Assembly (NCBI RefSeq): GCF_019226825.1
Contig: NZ_CP076642.1
Location: 310,001 to 374,000 of the forward strand
DNA from: Vibrio ostreae
GTDB taxonomy: Bacteria > Pseudomonadota > Gammaproteobacteria > Enterobacterales > Vibrionaceae
Reading direction: 5' to 3'
Length of the DNA stretch: 64,000 nucleotides
Shown: positions 33,536-42,268 of the stretch, piece by piece
How the letters are laid out: each line of letters starts with the position of its first letter
Numbering within the stretch: position 1 is the stretch's first letter
Notes under the pieces: model-generated
Databases searched by the model: none
What the model saw: only the letters and a program-made list of their open reading frames with translations
What the model was told of the DNA's origin: nothing
Program-made: the position numbers and the translations under genes

Positions 33536-34330
33536 ATGATTAGCCCTAGCGATGCGCCACTTAAACAATACCTGTCCTACTGCGAAGACGGCCACTACAT
33601 TGCGCATTATCGTCACATCACTTTACAAAGCGTCTTTCAGCCGATTGTGACCCGTCATAATCTGGTTATCGGGGTCGAAGCTCTGCTACGAATCTACCTG
33701 CCCGATGGCTCTGCTCTCAGACCGGATCTGTTTTTCCACTCTGAACGCGTTTCACTGGCTGATAAATTGAACATCGAATATCTGAGCCGCATGTTGCACC
33801 TCCACAACTTCGCTATATCGTCACACCGATCGGGCAAATTATTTTTGAATACCTTACCACTCAGCGGCTCATCCATTCAGCAACAGCAGCATCACAAAGA
33901 TCTGACGCACAAGGTAAAGGGATTAGGACTGAGCCCCTCGCAGATAGTGATGGAATTCATTGAAGTCGATTCGGACAACGAGCAGCGTTTACAAACTACC
34001 GCTCAATGGCTGTCGAATCTCGGATATCAGATAGCGATCGATGATTTTGGTTGTAATGCATCAACAGCCGAACGCGTGGAGCTGCTCAACCCGGACATTA
34101 TCAAACTGGATAGGCAGTTACTGGTCGATTATATGGCGGGCATACAGTCGCCACTGCTGAGTGCCGTGCAAACCGCCCGGAACCATCATGCCATCGTCAT
34201 AGCGGAAGGCATTGAAACAGAGCAACAATTTCAGGCAATGACTGCACTTGCTCTCTATGGCTATCAGGGGTATTACCTTGGCCTGCCGGAAGCAGTCAAT
34301 CAGCGTATTGCACTTGCTGTTGGCCAGTAG
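33536..34330 (+). CDS. EAL-domain cyclic-di-GMP phosphodiesterase
   Basis: A 264-residue stand-alone EAL protein. The signature EALLR (about residue 48), NTLP Asn, MEFIEVDS, AIDDFG, IKLDRQLL, and AEGIETEQQ carry the metal and substrate ligands expected in active enzymes, and the loop ends in YQGYYLGLPE. No sensor domain is attached. It should hydrolyse c-di-GMP to pGpG. The c-di-GMP synthase gene 34412-36361 is convergent, so the two are opposing enzymes side by side but not in one operon. Confidence 0.88.
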   Translation: MISPSDAPLKQYLSYCEDGHYIAHYRHITLQSVFQPIVTRHNLVIGVEALLRIYLPDGSALRPDLFFHSERVSLADKLNIEYLSRMLHLHNFAISSHRSGKLFLNTLPLSGSSIQQQQHHKDLTHKVKGLGLSPSQIVMEFIEVDSDNEQRLQTTAQWLSNLGYQIAIDDFGCNASTAERVELLNPDIIKLDRQLLVDYMAGIQSPLLSAVQTARNHHAIVIAEGIETEQQFQAMTALALYGYQGYYLGLPEAVNQRIALAVGQ

Positions 34331-34411
34331 GCTCCGTAATACCTTGACACACGACCGTCACTAAGTAAGTGAACAAAGCCAGCTGAAACACAAAAAATGC
34401 CTGAGCAGAAA

Positions 34412-36361
34412 TCAGGCGTTTTGCTCAGGTAAAACCATTCCCTCGCCATCGTTATCGCTAATTAGCTGAATATCATTTTTGCTGCGATGCTTAACCTGAT
34501 ACATCGCCATATCGGCATTTCGCAGAGCAGACGAAAACTGATGATTAGCGATTTGACAGTAATAAATACCAATACTGGCTTTAACCTGGACTTCCACATC
34601 AGGCGCCACAAAAACCGGCCGGGCCATCGATTCCAGGAGCTGCCGACCTTTAACCTGCAGTGCGGCGAGTGATTCAATCTCGTCTCCGTCAATCATAACC
34701 ACAAACTCATCGCCGCCAAGACGCCCCAGACACACCGTGGTCCCGAGCAGGCTTTGCATCCGCTGCGCTATTTCGCGCAGCAGTATATCGCCAGCCTGGT
34801 GCCCGAACTGGTCATTGACCGGCTTGAATTCATCCAAATCAATCAGCATAACGGCAATGGTATGACCGGGGCGGTTAAAGCGCAGTTTCATCTGGTCAAA
34901 ACAGCGATCCAGGCCCCGTCGGTTGAGTACACCGGTCAGGCTGTCTCGGGTCACAAACACTTCCAGTTGCCGTTTCGCCTGCTCCAGTTCTGTAGTGCGT
35001 TCCACGACCCGGGTCTCCAGCACTTTTTCTTGCTCAGTAAGGGTTTTCAGTAGTTCAGCTTGCGCGCGCTCTTTTTGTCGTTTCATATCGTTAAATTTTG
35101 CGGCCAAGGCAAAAGAGAGCAACAGCATCTCAACCACAGAGCCAATCTGCATACTAAACACAGTGAAAAAGTTAGATGGGATCAAACCGGTATTGCGAAT
35201 AGAAAGTAAGGACGTTCCCACCAGCAGCAGACTCCAGGCCAGCACAAATAACCGGGCCGCCGGAACATGCAAACGCACCGCAGCAACACCGGCAGACAAT
35301 AGCGTGATGGTCGTTAGTACCGCCTGTACAGACATGATTTCAATCGCAGTCTGGCTGTTAACCAGCATGGTGGCACACACACATCCCCCCCACAACACTG
35401 TCACCACTTGCAACAGCTTATCCCAACGTGGAGCATAGCTGTCCAGACTGAGAAAGCGACGTGCAAACATGACAGCCAGGGTCGCGGAAATACTGAAACC
35501 GGTTGGCAGCACTTTATCTGCTGCTTCCGCGGCTTGCGGCCACAGCAACAAATTGGCAATGCCATTCATGCTCGCAGCAGCTAGTGCAAAGGTCAGGACA
35601 AAACTGGCGTAAAGCAGAAAGATACGCTGTCGCATTCCGAAAAATAACAGCAGGTTGTAACAGCCAAGCGCAACCAAGGCTCCATAGTAGAGCGACAACA
35701 ATATCAGATTGAGATTACTGGATCTGGCGTAAGCCTGCTGATCAACCAGTTCGACGCCCATTGCCAACGCTGCGTTGCCTTTACCGCGCATATAGATAGT
35801 GACGTTTTGTTGCGGAGTAAAGATAATCGGAAAAGCCGGTTTGCGATCCGCCAAAGGCCATTGGTCAATAGGCACATAACGTCCGGCATGGAAAGACTGC
35901 ACTTTGCCGTTCGTCACGTAATAAGCATCGACATTGTTTAAATAGGCATGCTGAAACTCAAACACCCAGTTTTCTTGTCGGCTTAACTCCGATTGAACCT
36001 CTAGTTTGATCCATACTGCTCCGGTGAGATAACCAAAATTCATTTCCTGAGTATCCCTGGTATCGATAAACTGTTGCGGTATCTGGCGAATCTGATCAAT
36101 TGAAAGCAGCCCTGAGGCATCGTAAAAATATTGCGCTTTACCACTCAGGTTTATCGATCTGGCACTGCTGTCCTGTAACACTAAATGAGAGTGAGCAAAC
36201 AGAGGTGTGCAGACGAGCAACAGCAGGCAGGTCATTAATCTGACCAGTAACTTGCCAGGCTGCGAACACGCGTTAATGCCCTGTTGGTGGTGGACAGAGT
36301 CCGGGTACCAAAGGGTTGATAATGCTGTGTAAAAAGTTTGATGCGGTAATAAAGCGATCAC
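34412..36361 (-). CDS. 7TM-DISM diguanylate cyclase (GGDEF)
   Basis: A 649-residue membrane protein. An N-terminal signal/leader (about MTCLLLLVCTPLFAHS) precedes a periplasmic 7TMR-DISMED2 domain (about residues 60-190, IRQIPQQFIDTRDTQEMNFG), seven helices of the 7TM-DISM region (about 210-400), a coiled coil (QKERAQAELLKTLTEQEKVLE) and a GGDEF domain (DSLTGVLNRRGLD, DEFKPVNDQFGHQAGD, RLGGDEFVVMIDG). The active GGDEF motif is intact, but no RxxD inhibitory site is seen before it. The GTG at 36361 lacks a binding site; ATG 36235 at the leader is an alternative start. It should make c-di-GMP in response to an envelope signal. Confidence 0.87.
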   Translation of the reverse strand: MIALLPHQTFYTALSTLWYPDSVHHQQGINACSQPGKLLVRLMTCLLLLVCTPLFAHSHLVLQDSSARSINLSGKAQYFYDASGLLSIDQIRQIPQQFIDTRDTQEMNFGYLTGAVWIKLEVQSELSRQENWVFEFQHAYLNNVDAYYVTNGKVQSFHAGRYVPIDQWPLADRKPAFPIIFTPQQNVTIYMRGKGNAALAMGVELVDQQAYARSSNLNLILLSLYYGALVALGCYNLLLFFGMRQRIFLLYASFVLTFALAAASMNGIANLLLWPQAAEAADKVLPTGFSISATLAVMFARRFLSLDSYAPRWDKLLQVVTVLWGGCVCATMLVNSQTAIEIMSVQAVLTTITLLSAGVAAVRLHVPAARLFVLAWSLLLVGTSLLSIRNTGLIPSNFFTVFSMQIGSVVEMLLLSFALAAKFNDMKRQKERAQAELLKTLTEQEKVLETRVVERTTELEQAKRQLEVFVTRDSLTGVLNRRGLDRCFDQMKLRFNRPGHTIAVMLIDLDEFKPVNDQFGHQAGDILLREIAQRMQSLLGTTVCLGRLGGDEFVVMIDGDEIESLAALQVKGRQLLESMARPVFVAPDVEVQVKASIGIYYCQIANHQFSSALRNADMAMYQVKHRSKNDIQLISDNDGEGMVLPEQNA

Positions 36362-36638
36362 GGCTTATGGTCCAGATCTAACGAGTTATATGAGTCATGA
36401 GGCATCATTATATCGGCTCATACGATAAAACCGATATGATTTTATTGGCTATCTTCGCTATTTCGCATCTTTTAAGCACACTTTCACCGCCAATTGGTGA
36501 ATTTTAGTCGCATAACATACTATAAACAGATTCCCTCGGCATTCCAGCCCCAACGGTTACTCTGGCATGAAAATCATAGTACGCATTGCGTGACAATGTC
36601 ACTTAATCCGTATCACGCTCTACCAAACCGGTAAAGAT

Positions 36639-36962
36639 TCACGACTCGACGGCCAGATAAAATACCGCCAGCCATACAGTGATTTCATCGGGGTCAGTAT
36701 AAGCGACCCGATGACGAACATGAGTAGGAATATTGATGTAATCACCGGCACTTAACTCCTGCATACCACCATTTTCAAATTCGAGCCTGGCATGTCCGGA
36801 CAGGACGATCACCCATTCATCTGCATCCTGATCGTACCAGCCTTGCGTGGGTGAAGTGTGGCCGTGAGAAACAATACGCTCAATACGCATATTTTGCCCG
36901 CGGCATAAGTTGGTAAATTGCTCTTCAGGTAGTTGGTCGGGAATATCTGCAAAAATGTTCAT
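36639..36962 (-). CDS. Small cupin-domain protein
   Basis: A 107-residue single-domain cupin. The segment SPTQGWYDQDADEWVIVLSGHARLEFE covers the first cupin motif and AGDYINIPTHVRHRVAYTDP the second; the metal His/Glu pattern (GWYDQDADEWV, HVRHRV) is partly altered. The ATG at 36962 has GGAG six bases upstream; the TTG three bases earlier is less likely. Monocistronic; substrate unknown. Confidence 0.8.
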   Translation of the reverse strand: MNIFADIPDQLPEEQFTNLCRGQNMRIERIVSHGHTSPTQGWYDQDADEWVIVLSGHARLEFENGGMQELSAGDYINIPTHVRHRVAYTDPDEITVWLAVFYLAVES

Positions 36963-37170
36963 CAAGATCTCCAGATGCGGACTTCGAGTAGCAACCTTAC
37001 TGAAAAGGCTGGCATTTACTCAGCATATACCCAAACTACCTGGAGTTACAGGTGGCGGTAAATGAGTGAATCCTCATGAGCATAATAGACGATGTGAATG
37101 CGGTGATTGGGGTGAACGAATGCAGCCAACACCGCTACAGCTTCCAGTAGGAAGGGTGTCGCAGGAAAAA

Positions 37171-37199
37171 ATAAAACCCACGGTGAAGTGGGTTTTATC
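37171..37199 (-). terminator. Terminator of the fdhD-ydeP operon
   Basis: Stem ATAAAACCCAC/GTGGGTTTTAT with loop GGTGAA (37171-37199), 10 bases beyond the ydeP stop codon; on the minus strand it is followed by TTTTTTCCTGC. Confidence 0.8.
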
Positions 37200-37209
37200 A
37201 TCTGACGAT

Positions 37210-39519
37210 TTACTGTGCGGTGGCCAGTAACGGCGCGACTTTGGTTGGTGTTATCAGCACTGCGATTGATTTTGAGGTCGGGGTATCACTGAAATCCCCC
37301 TTACTGTCGAGCGGAATCAACGCATTCGCTTCAGGGAAATAAGCCGCCACGTTACCTTGCGGAATGTTGTAAGCAACAATCTTGAAGCCAAAAATTTCCC
37401 GTTTGGTGTTGTCAGTCCACAAGGTTTGAACATCAACCAAGTCACCGGCTTTAAAGCCCTGTTGTTCAATGTCTTTCTCATTCATAAAGATAATATTACG
37501 TTCACCATATACGCCACGGTAACGGTCATTCATACCATACACTGTCGTGTTGTACTGATCGTGTGAACGCATGGTCTGCAACACGAATACCGGCTTCTTA
37601 GTCATTGCCGCCGTGTTTAACGGAACAATCGACTGCGGCAACGCATTGGTGCTGATTTGAGCTTTGCCACTCGGCGTTTTCCAGTTATGGTCACGAGCCG
37701 AGTTACCGAGATAGAACCCTCCCGGGCCTTCAATGCGCTGGTTGAAGTCTTGGAAGCCGGGAATAACACGCTCAATCAGATCACGGATATTGTCGTAATT
37801 GTCCGCCATCGACTGCCAGTTTACCGGATTATTTTCACCCAGCGTAGCCTTAGCGATACCGGCGATGATCGCAGGCTCAGATCGCATCTGTTCGCCGGCC
37901 ATATCCACACGACCTGATGATGCATGCACCATAGAGAACGAGTCCTCAACGGTCACTTTCTGCGGGCCAGCGGCTTGCATGTCGATATCCGTGCGGCCAA
38001 GACAAGGCAGAATCAGAGAGTCTTTACCCGGATTAACGTGGCTGCGGTTAAGCTTGGTGGCAATATTTACCGTCAAATTGCTGTTACGCATCGCTTCGGC
38101 CACTCGGTCGGTGTCAGGAGCGGCAGCAACCAGGTTACCTCCCAGCCCAATAAAGACCTTGCTGTCACCACGATGTAATGCCTGCAAAGCATTAACAACA
38201 TTGTGACCATGCTCTTTCGGTGGTACAAAGCCGAACACTTTTTCGATATTCTCCAGCAGCAACGCAGGTGGTTTCTCGTTAATCCCCACAGTGCGGTCAC
38301 CCTGAACATTCGAGTGGCCGCGCACCGGACACAAACCTGCCCCGTTCTCGCCTAAATGACCAAACAGCAGTTGCAGATTCACCAGCTCCTGAATGGTCGC
38401 AACCGAATGCTTATGCTGGGTAACCCCCATGGCCCAGGTCACGATAACGCGCTTGGCTCCCTGATAAATATCAGCCGCCGCTTCGAGATCGTTCTGGGTC
38501 AGACCGGATTGCTCCAGGATCGTCTCCCATGGAGTCGCTTTTACCATTTCAAGATAAGCATCCATCCCTTCGGTATGCTGAGCGATGAAATCGAGATCAA
38601 ACAAGGACTCGCCGCGGGTCTGGGCCTGTTCATGACGGGCCAGCAGGATCTTGACCAAACCGCGAACCACGGCCATATCACCGCCCAATTTAGGCATAAA
38701 ATAGTGGCTGGTGGTCGGCGTTGAACCGTTACTCAGCATTTCAAACGGACTTTGCGGATTGGTAAAACGCTCCAGGCCACGCTCTTTGAGATTATTGAAT
38801 GCCACCACGCGAGCGCCACGCTTATACGCAGCGGCCAGGGTTTCCAGCATACGCGGGTGGTTCGTTCCCGGGTTTTGACCAAACAGGAAGATCGCATCGG
38901 CTTTTTCAAAGTCATCAATGGTTACGGTCCCTTTACCGATACCTATGGTGCGTGACAAAGCAACACCGGTCGCTTCATGACACATGTTGGAACAGTCCGG
39001 GAAATTATTGGTACCGAAACGTCGGGCAAATAACTGGTATAAGAAGGCGGCTTCGTTACTGGCACGACCTGAAGTGTAGAACTCAGCCTGGTTTGGGTCA
39101 TCCAGGCTGTTGAGATGGCGGGCAATTAACTCAAACGCTTCATCCCAGCTGACAGGTTCATAGTGATCGGTCTGCGCATTGTAGCGCATCGGCTCTGCCA
39201 GGCGCCCCTGATATTCGAGGAAATAATCGCTCTGTTTATTGAGCCAGCTCACTGAATATTGCTGGAAGAAATCAGCGCCGACACGGCGCGAAGTCGCTTC
39301 CCAGTTGACCGCCTTAGCTCCGTTTTCACAGAAACGAAAGCGGCCCGGTTCATGTTTTTCTCCCCAGGCACATCCGGGACAGTCGAATCCGTGATCCTGA
39401 TTAGTCTTGAGCAAGTTAGAGATGTTTTTTGCGACGTTATTACTTTTAAACAGATGTTGCGCAGTACTTTTCAAAGCGCCCCATCCGCCGGCTGATCCTG
39501 TGTATTGTTTAATGCTCAT
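37210..39519 (-). CDS. ydeP: YdeP/FdhF-family molybdopterin oxidoreductase
   Basis: A 769-residue cytoplasmic molybdenum-cofactor enzyme of the FdhF/YdeP group. DCPGCAWGEKHEPGRF near residue 47 replaces the usual N-terminal [4Fe-4S] Cys motif. FYTSGRASNEAAFLYQLFAR and NFPDCSNMCHEATGVALSRT carry the metal-ligand region, with Cys where formate dehydrogenase H has selenocysteine. IFLFGQNPGTNHPRMLETL and the C-terminal molydopterin-dinucleotide-binding domain (TMRSHDQYNTTVYGMNDRYRG) complete the fold. E. coli YdeP (759 residues) contributes to acid resistance but its substrate is unknown. fdhD lies 13 bases upstream in the same operon. Confidence 0.88.
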   Translation of the reverse strand: MSIKQYTGSAGGWGALKSTAQHLFKSNNVAKNISNLLKTNQDHGFDCPGCAWGEKHEPGRFRFCENGAKAVNWEATSRRVGADFFQQYSVSWLNKQSDYFLEYQGRLAEPMRYNAQTDHYEPVSWDEAFELIARHLNSLDDPNQAEFYTSGRASNEAAFLYQLFARRFGTNNFPDCSNMCHEATGVALSRTIGIGKGTVTIDDFEKADAIFLFGQNPGTNHPRMLETLAAAYKRGARVVAFNNLKERGLERFTNPQSPFEMLSNGSTPTTSHYFMPKLGGDMAVVRGLVKILLARHEQAQTRGESLFDLDFIAQHTEGMDAYLEMVKATPWETILEQSGLTQNDLEAAADIYQGAKRVIVTWAMGVTQHKHSVATIQELVNLQLLFGHLGENGAGLCPVRGHSNVQGDRTVGINEKPPALLLENIEKVFGFVPPKEHGHNVVNALQALHRGDSKVFIGLGGNLVAAAPDTDRVAEAMRNSNLTVNIATKLNRSHVNPGKDSLILPCLGRTDIDMQAAGPQKVTVEDSFSMVHASSGRVDMAGEQMRSEPAIIAGIAKATLGENNPVNWQSMADNYDNIRDLIERVIPGFQDFNQRIEGPGGFYLGNSARDHNWKTPSGKAQISTNALPQSIVPLNTAAMTKKPVFVLQTMRSHDQYNTTVYGMNDRYRGVYGERNIIFMNEKDIEQQGFKAGDLVDVQTLWTDNTKREIFGFKIVAYNIPQGNVAAYFPEANALIPLDSKGDFSDTPTSKSIAVLITPTKVAPLLATAQ

Positions 39520-39532
39520 AGTATTCTTCTCA

Positions 39533-40417
39533 CTATTTCACTGACCGCAACCGGGTATGCCCGTGGTAAATATTGAACCGGTGGCGTTTGGTAAAGCCGA
39601 TAAGTGTCATATCAAATTGGCGCGCCATATCAACCGCTAAACGTGACGGTGCGCCCACTGCCACTACCACAGCGATGCCCGCTATGGCAGCCTTTTGCAT
39701 GAGTTCAAAGCTGACCCGACCACTCAAAACCAGAATCCCCTGCGGCTGCAACAGCTGTTGATGCATCAGTCTGCCGATCAGTTTATCCACCGCATTATGT
39801 CTGCCGACATCTTCAGCGACAGCAATCAGCTTACCGTCAGCGAAGTAACCGGCACCATGCACCGCGCCTGTTGCCGCAAATAAAGGCTGCTGAGCAGACA
39901 GTAGTTCCGGCATGGCGCTAACCGTGGCAACATCAAGCCATTCAACGCTGTTGTCTACGCTGATTTCTCTTTGCAGACTGAGCGCCCGCATTGAAGTTAC
40001 CCCGCAAACACCACAACTCGACTGGCTGATATAACGCCGGGTCTGATTATCCATCGCGTGAGCCTGAGCATGATCCAGCGTTACTAACCAGTGATTTTCA
40101 GCATTACACGCCTCATCATCGGCCAGCTCGATCGCCAGAATCTGATCAAAATGCATAATCACCTGCTGTGAGTACAGCAAACCACGGATTAAATGAGCGT
40201 CGTCACCCGGCGTGCGCATAGTGACACTCCACTCTTCAATATGCCGTTTTTTCGAGTCAGGATCCTGCCACTGCAAACTGATCTGCAATGGTTCTTCGAT
40301 AGCAAGAGGATCGTGTTCGATGTGCAGTCCGGTTTCATGATCGAAACGCTGGCGATAAACACGACTTATTCCATCCGACGATGTGCGACGAGATGAATTG
40401 GCAGTTTTTTCCGGCAT
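39533..40417 (-). CDS. fdhD: FdhD sulfurtransferase for molybdenum enzymes
   Basis: A 294-residue protein needed to sulfurate the molybdenum cofactor of formate dehydrogenase-type enzymes. The catalytic CxxC (CGVC, residues 135-138) sits in SQSSCGVCGVTSMRAL, and AVHGAGYFADGKLIAVAEDVGRHNAVDKLIG is the family's most conserved segment. In the same operon as the YdeP-like oxidoreductase 13 bases downstream, which suggests that enzyme as its client. Confidence 0.92.
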   Translation of the reverse strand: MPEKTANSSRRTSSDGISRVYRQRFDHETGLHIEHDPLAIEEPLQISLQWQDPDSKKRHIEEWSVTMRTPGDDAHLIRGLLYSQQVIMHFDQILAIELADDEACNAENHWLVTLDHAQAHAMDNQTRRYISQSSCGVCGVTSMRALSLQREISVDNSVEWLDVATVSAMPELLSAQQPLFAATGAVHGAGYFADGKLIAVAEDVGRHNAVDKLIGRLMHQQLLQPQGILVLSGRVSFELMQKAAIAGIAVVVAVGAPSRLAVDMARQFDMTLIGFTKRHRFNIYHGHTRLRSVK

Positions 40418-40442
40418 GATTCTAATTACTGGTCAACGTCTT

Positions 40443-40567
40443 TTAACCATAGTCCGTACGTAACCATAGTCCGCAGGTTGCTGTCGATAAACTCTAAACA
40501 CGAATCCCCGGACAAAACAATCAGGTATTCATACCCGTGGACTAATGGTTAATGGACTAATGGTTAA
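40443..40567. repeat. Paired inverted 13-base repeats upstream of fdhD
   Basis: Copies at 40443-40455 and 40460-40472 (TTAACCATAGTCC and GTAACCATAGTCC) face copies at 40539-40552 and 40554-40567 (GGACTAATGGTTAA twice). Each pair is a tandem duplication; the two pairs are inverted to one another apart from one extra base. Confidence 0.8.
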
Positions 40568-40762
40568 GAGCGAGAACTGTATATGACACAGATAGCTGAA
40601 ATTACTCTTCACCCTAAATCGGGTCAAGTCACCCATATTCTGCGATCATGTTGTTTTATATTAATATTTCACGTTATTTTAGCTATATCGGTGCAGATTG
40701 CGTCACATTAGCACTAAGTATGCAATGAAGGTCATAATTATAAATTAACATTTCATTATTGA

Positions 40763-40796
40763 AACACCCAGCTGCATTGCTGCAACCGGGTGTTTA
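40763..40796 (-). terminator. Hairpin at the 3' end of gbcB
   Basis: AAACACCC/GGGTGTTT with an internal AGCTGCA..TGCAACC region forms a stem of at least eight base pairs some 27 bases beyond the gbcB stop; the T-rich tail on the minus strand is TTTCAATAATGAAATG, moderate rather than strong. Confidence 0.45.
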
Positions 40797-40822
40797 TCAT
40801 GACTCAGTGTCTATGACTTTGC

Positions 40823-41950
40823 TTAGTATTCAACAACAACGTTGTCGTTTGGAATACTACAGCAAGACAAGATGTATCCGTCTTCGACATCCTCATCGGT
40901 GATACCACCGTTGTGGGCCATTTCGACGCTACCACTGACCTTTTTAACTTTACAGGTACCACAGATACCCATACCACACGCTTTCGGGATAGTAAGGCCC
41001 GCTTTAGCGGCAGCTGCGTGAACCGTTTCACCCGGGGCGATTTGTACACATTTGTCGCTATTAGTAAACACGACTTCAATCATGTCACTTGGCAGAATAG
41101 CATCCGCCTCTTCAGCCGCCATTTCTGCATCGTGAACAACCTGCTCTTCGACGGCCTCAGGAGTTGGACCGAACGCTTCTTCATGGTAGCGATCCATGTC
41201 AAAACCCAGGTTTTCCAGCATGCTCTTGACCGCTCTCATGTACGGTGTCGGACCACAACAGAACACTTCGCGCTCCATAAAATCCGGAGCCATCATCTTC
41301 AGTTTTGCTTCATCAAGATAACCGCGGTAACCCGACCAGTTTTGGCCAGATTCCAGACGCTCACAAATCAAATGCAAATGGAAGTTAGAGATACGAGATG
41401 ACATGAACTCCAGTTCACGATGGAAGATCAGGTCACGTGGAGTACGTGCACTGTGTACGAAAGCAACATCAACATCGGTATTGGTGTCGTAAGCCCAGCG
41501 AGCCATCGACATCAAAGGGGTAATACCGACACCACCAGATAGAAGCAGAACTTTTTCTGACGGGAAATCAATACTGTTAAACGCACCAACCGGACCATGC
41601 ACTGCAAGCTCAGTGCCCACATCCATGTTGTCATGAATCCAGTTTGAAACGAAACCACCCGGAACACGTTTTACTGTGATTGAGAAGCTGTAAGGTACGG
41701 ATGGTGAACTGGAGATCGTATAAGAGCGGAAGATTTGCTCTCCGCCAATCTCTAATTCCAGCGTCACGAACTGACCTGGTTTGAAGAAGAACATAATTGG
41801 CTGTTCAGCCATGAAACAGAAGGTTTTAGTATCCCACGTCTCCTGAATCGTCTTTACACACCTGACGACGTGTCGGCCGTTGCTCCAAGTCTGTGTCGTA
41901 ACGGGTATAAAAGCGCCATTGGTGGCGAGTGCATTATTCGTAGTAGTCAT
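40823..41950 (-). CDS. gbcB: Glycine betaine monooxygenase reductase subunit GbcB
   Basis: A 375-residue hybrid-cluster reductase: FAD domain with FRSYTISSSPSVPYSFSIT (flavin-binding RxYS), NAD(P) domain with LLLSGGVGITPLMSMARWA and EREVFCCGPTPYMRAV, and a C-terminal plant-type [2Fe-2S] ferredoxin (CGMGICGTCKVKK ... LSCC). It passes electrons from NADH to GbcA. I chose the third Met (41950) because GGAG lies nine bases upstream and the length then matches Pseudomonas GbcB; an earlier ATG at 42019 adds 23 residues that include the ribosome binding site. Divergent from gbcA. Confidence 0.88.
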   Translation of the reverse strand: MTTTNNALATNGAFIPVTTQTWSNGRHVVRCVKTIQETWDTKTFCFMAEQPIMFFFKPGQFVTLELEIGGEQIFRSYTISSSPSVPYSFSITVKRVPGGFVSNWIHDNMDVGTELAVHGPVGAFNSIDFPSEKVLLLSGGVGITPLMSMARWAYDTNTDVDVAFVHSARTPRDLIFHRELEFMSSRISNFHLHLICERLESGQNWSGYRGYLDEAKLKMMAPDFMEREVFCCGPTPYMRAVKSMLENLGFDMDRYHEEAFGPTPEAVEEQVVHDAEMAAEEADAILPSDMIEVVFTNSDKCVQIAPGETVHAAAAKAGLTIPKACGMGICGTCKVKKVSGSVEMAHNGGITDEDVEDGYILSCCSIPNDNVVVEY

Positions 41951-42268
41951 GTCCGGCATCTCCGCAACGGTTTGAATAGTTATTATCCCTCCTTGGGGTT
42001 GGCTGTATTGTTTAGCCATAACGTAATAGGCAGTTATCCGTTTACGACACTGGGTTGTCTAAAAAAGTCACCAATTTCGGCTTTTTTTCAGGCTTGTCTC
42101 AAACAGCATCATTTAATGTCGTGAATAGACTATTGCTGGTTTTTACATTGATGCAGGATACGGTCAGACACATACTCGCTCCCTGTTGTTTTGGGCTGGA
42201 GTTGGGTCATTAGCAAGGAAGCCCTACTCGGGCGTATTACCCACAATTCCGAGAAGAAGACAGTAGCA
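41951..42268. promoter_or_regulatory. Divergent gbcA/gbcB promoter region
   Basis: A 318-base region between the divergent starts of gbcB and gbcA that must hold both promoters and probably the GbdR-type activator sites. A short inverted pair CGACA/TGTCT-like (42045-42060) is visible, but I cannot define a trustworthy activator motif from this one region. Confidence 0.45.

Larger units (their letters stand above)
40418..40822. other. Intergenic region with inverted and direct repeats
   Basis: A 405-base stretch between fdhD and gbcB. Near the fdhD start it holds two copies of TAACCATAGTCC (about 40444-40472) and, 65 bases further, two copies of GGACTAATGGTTAA (40539-40567), the near-reverse complement. 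The gbcB side contains AACACCCAGCTGCATTGCTGCAACCGGGTGTTT (40763-40795), a hairpin that may terminate gbcB. Confidence 0.6.
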
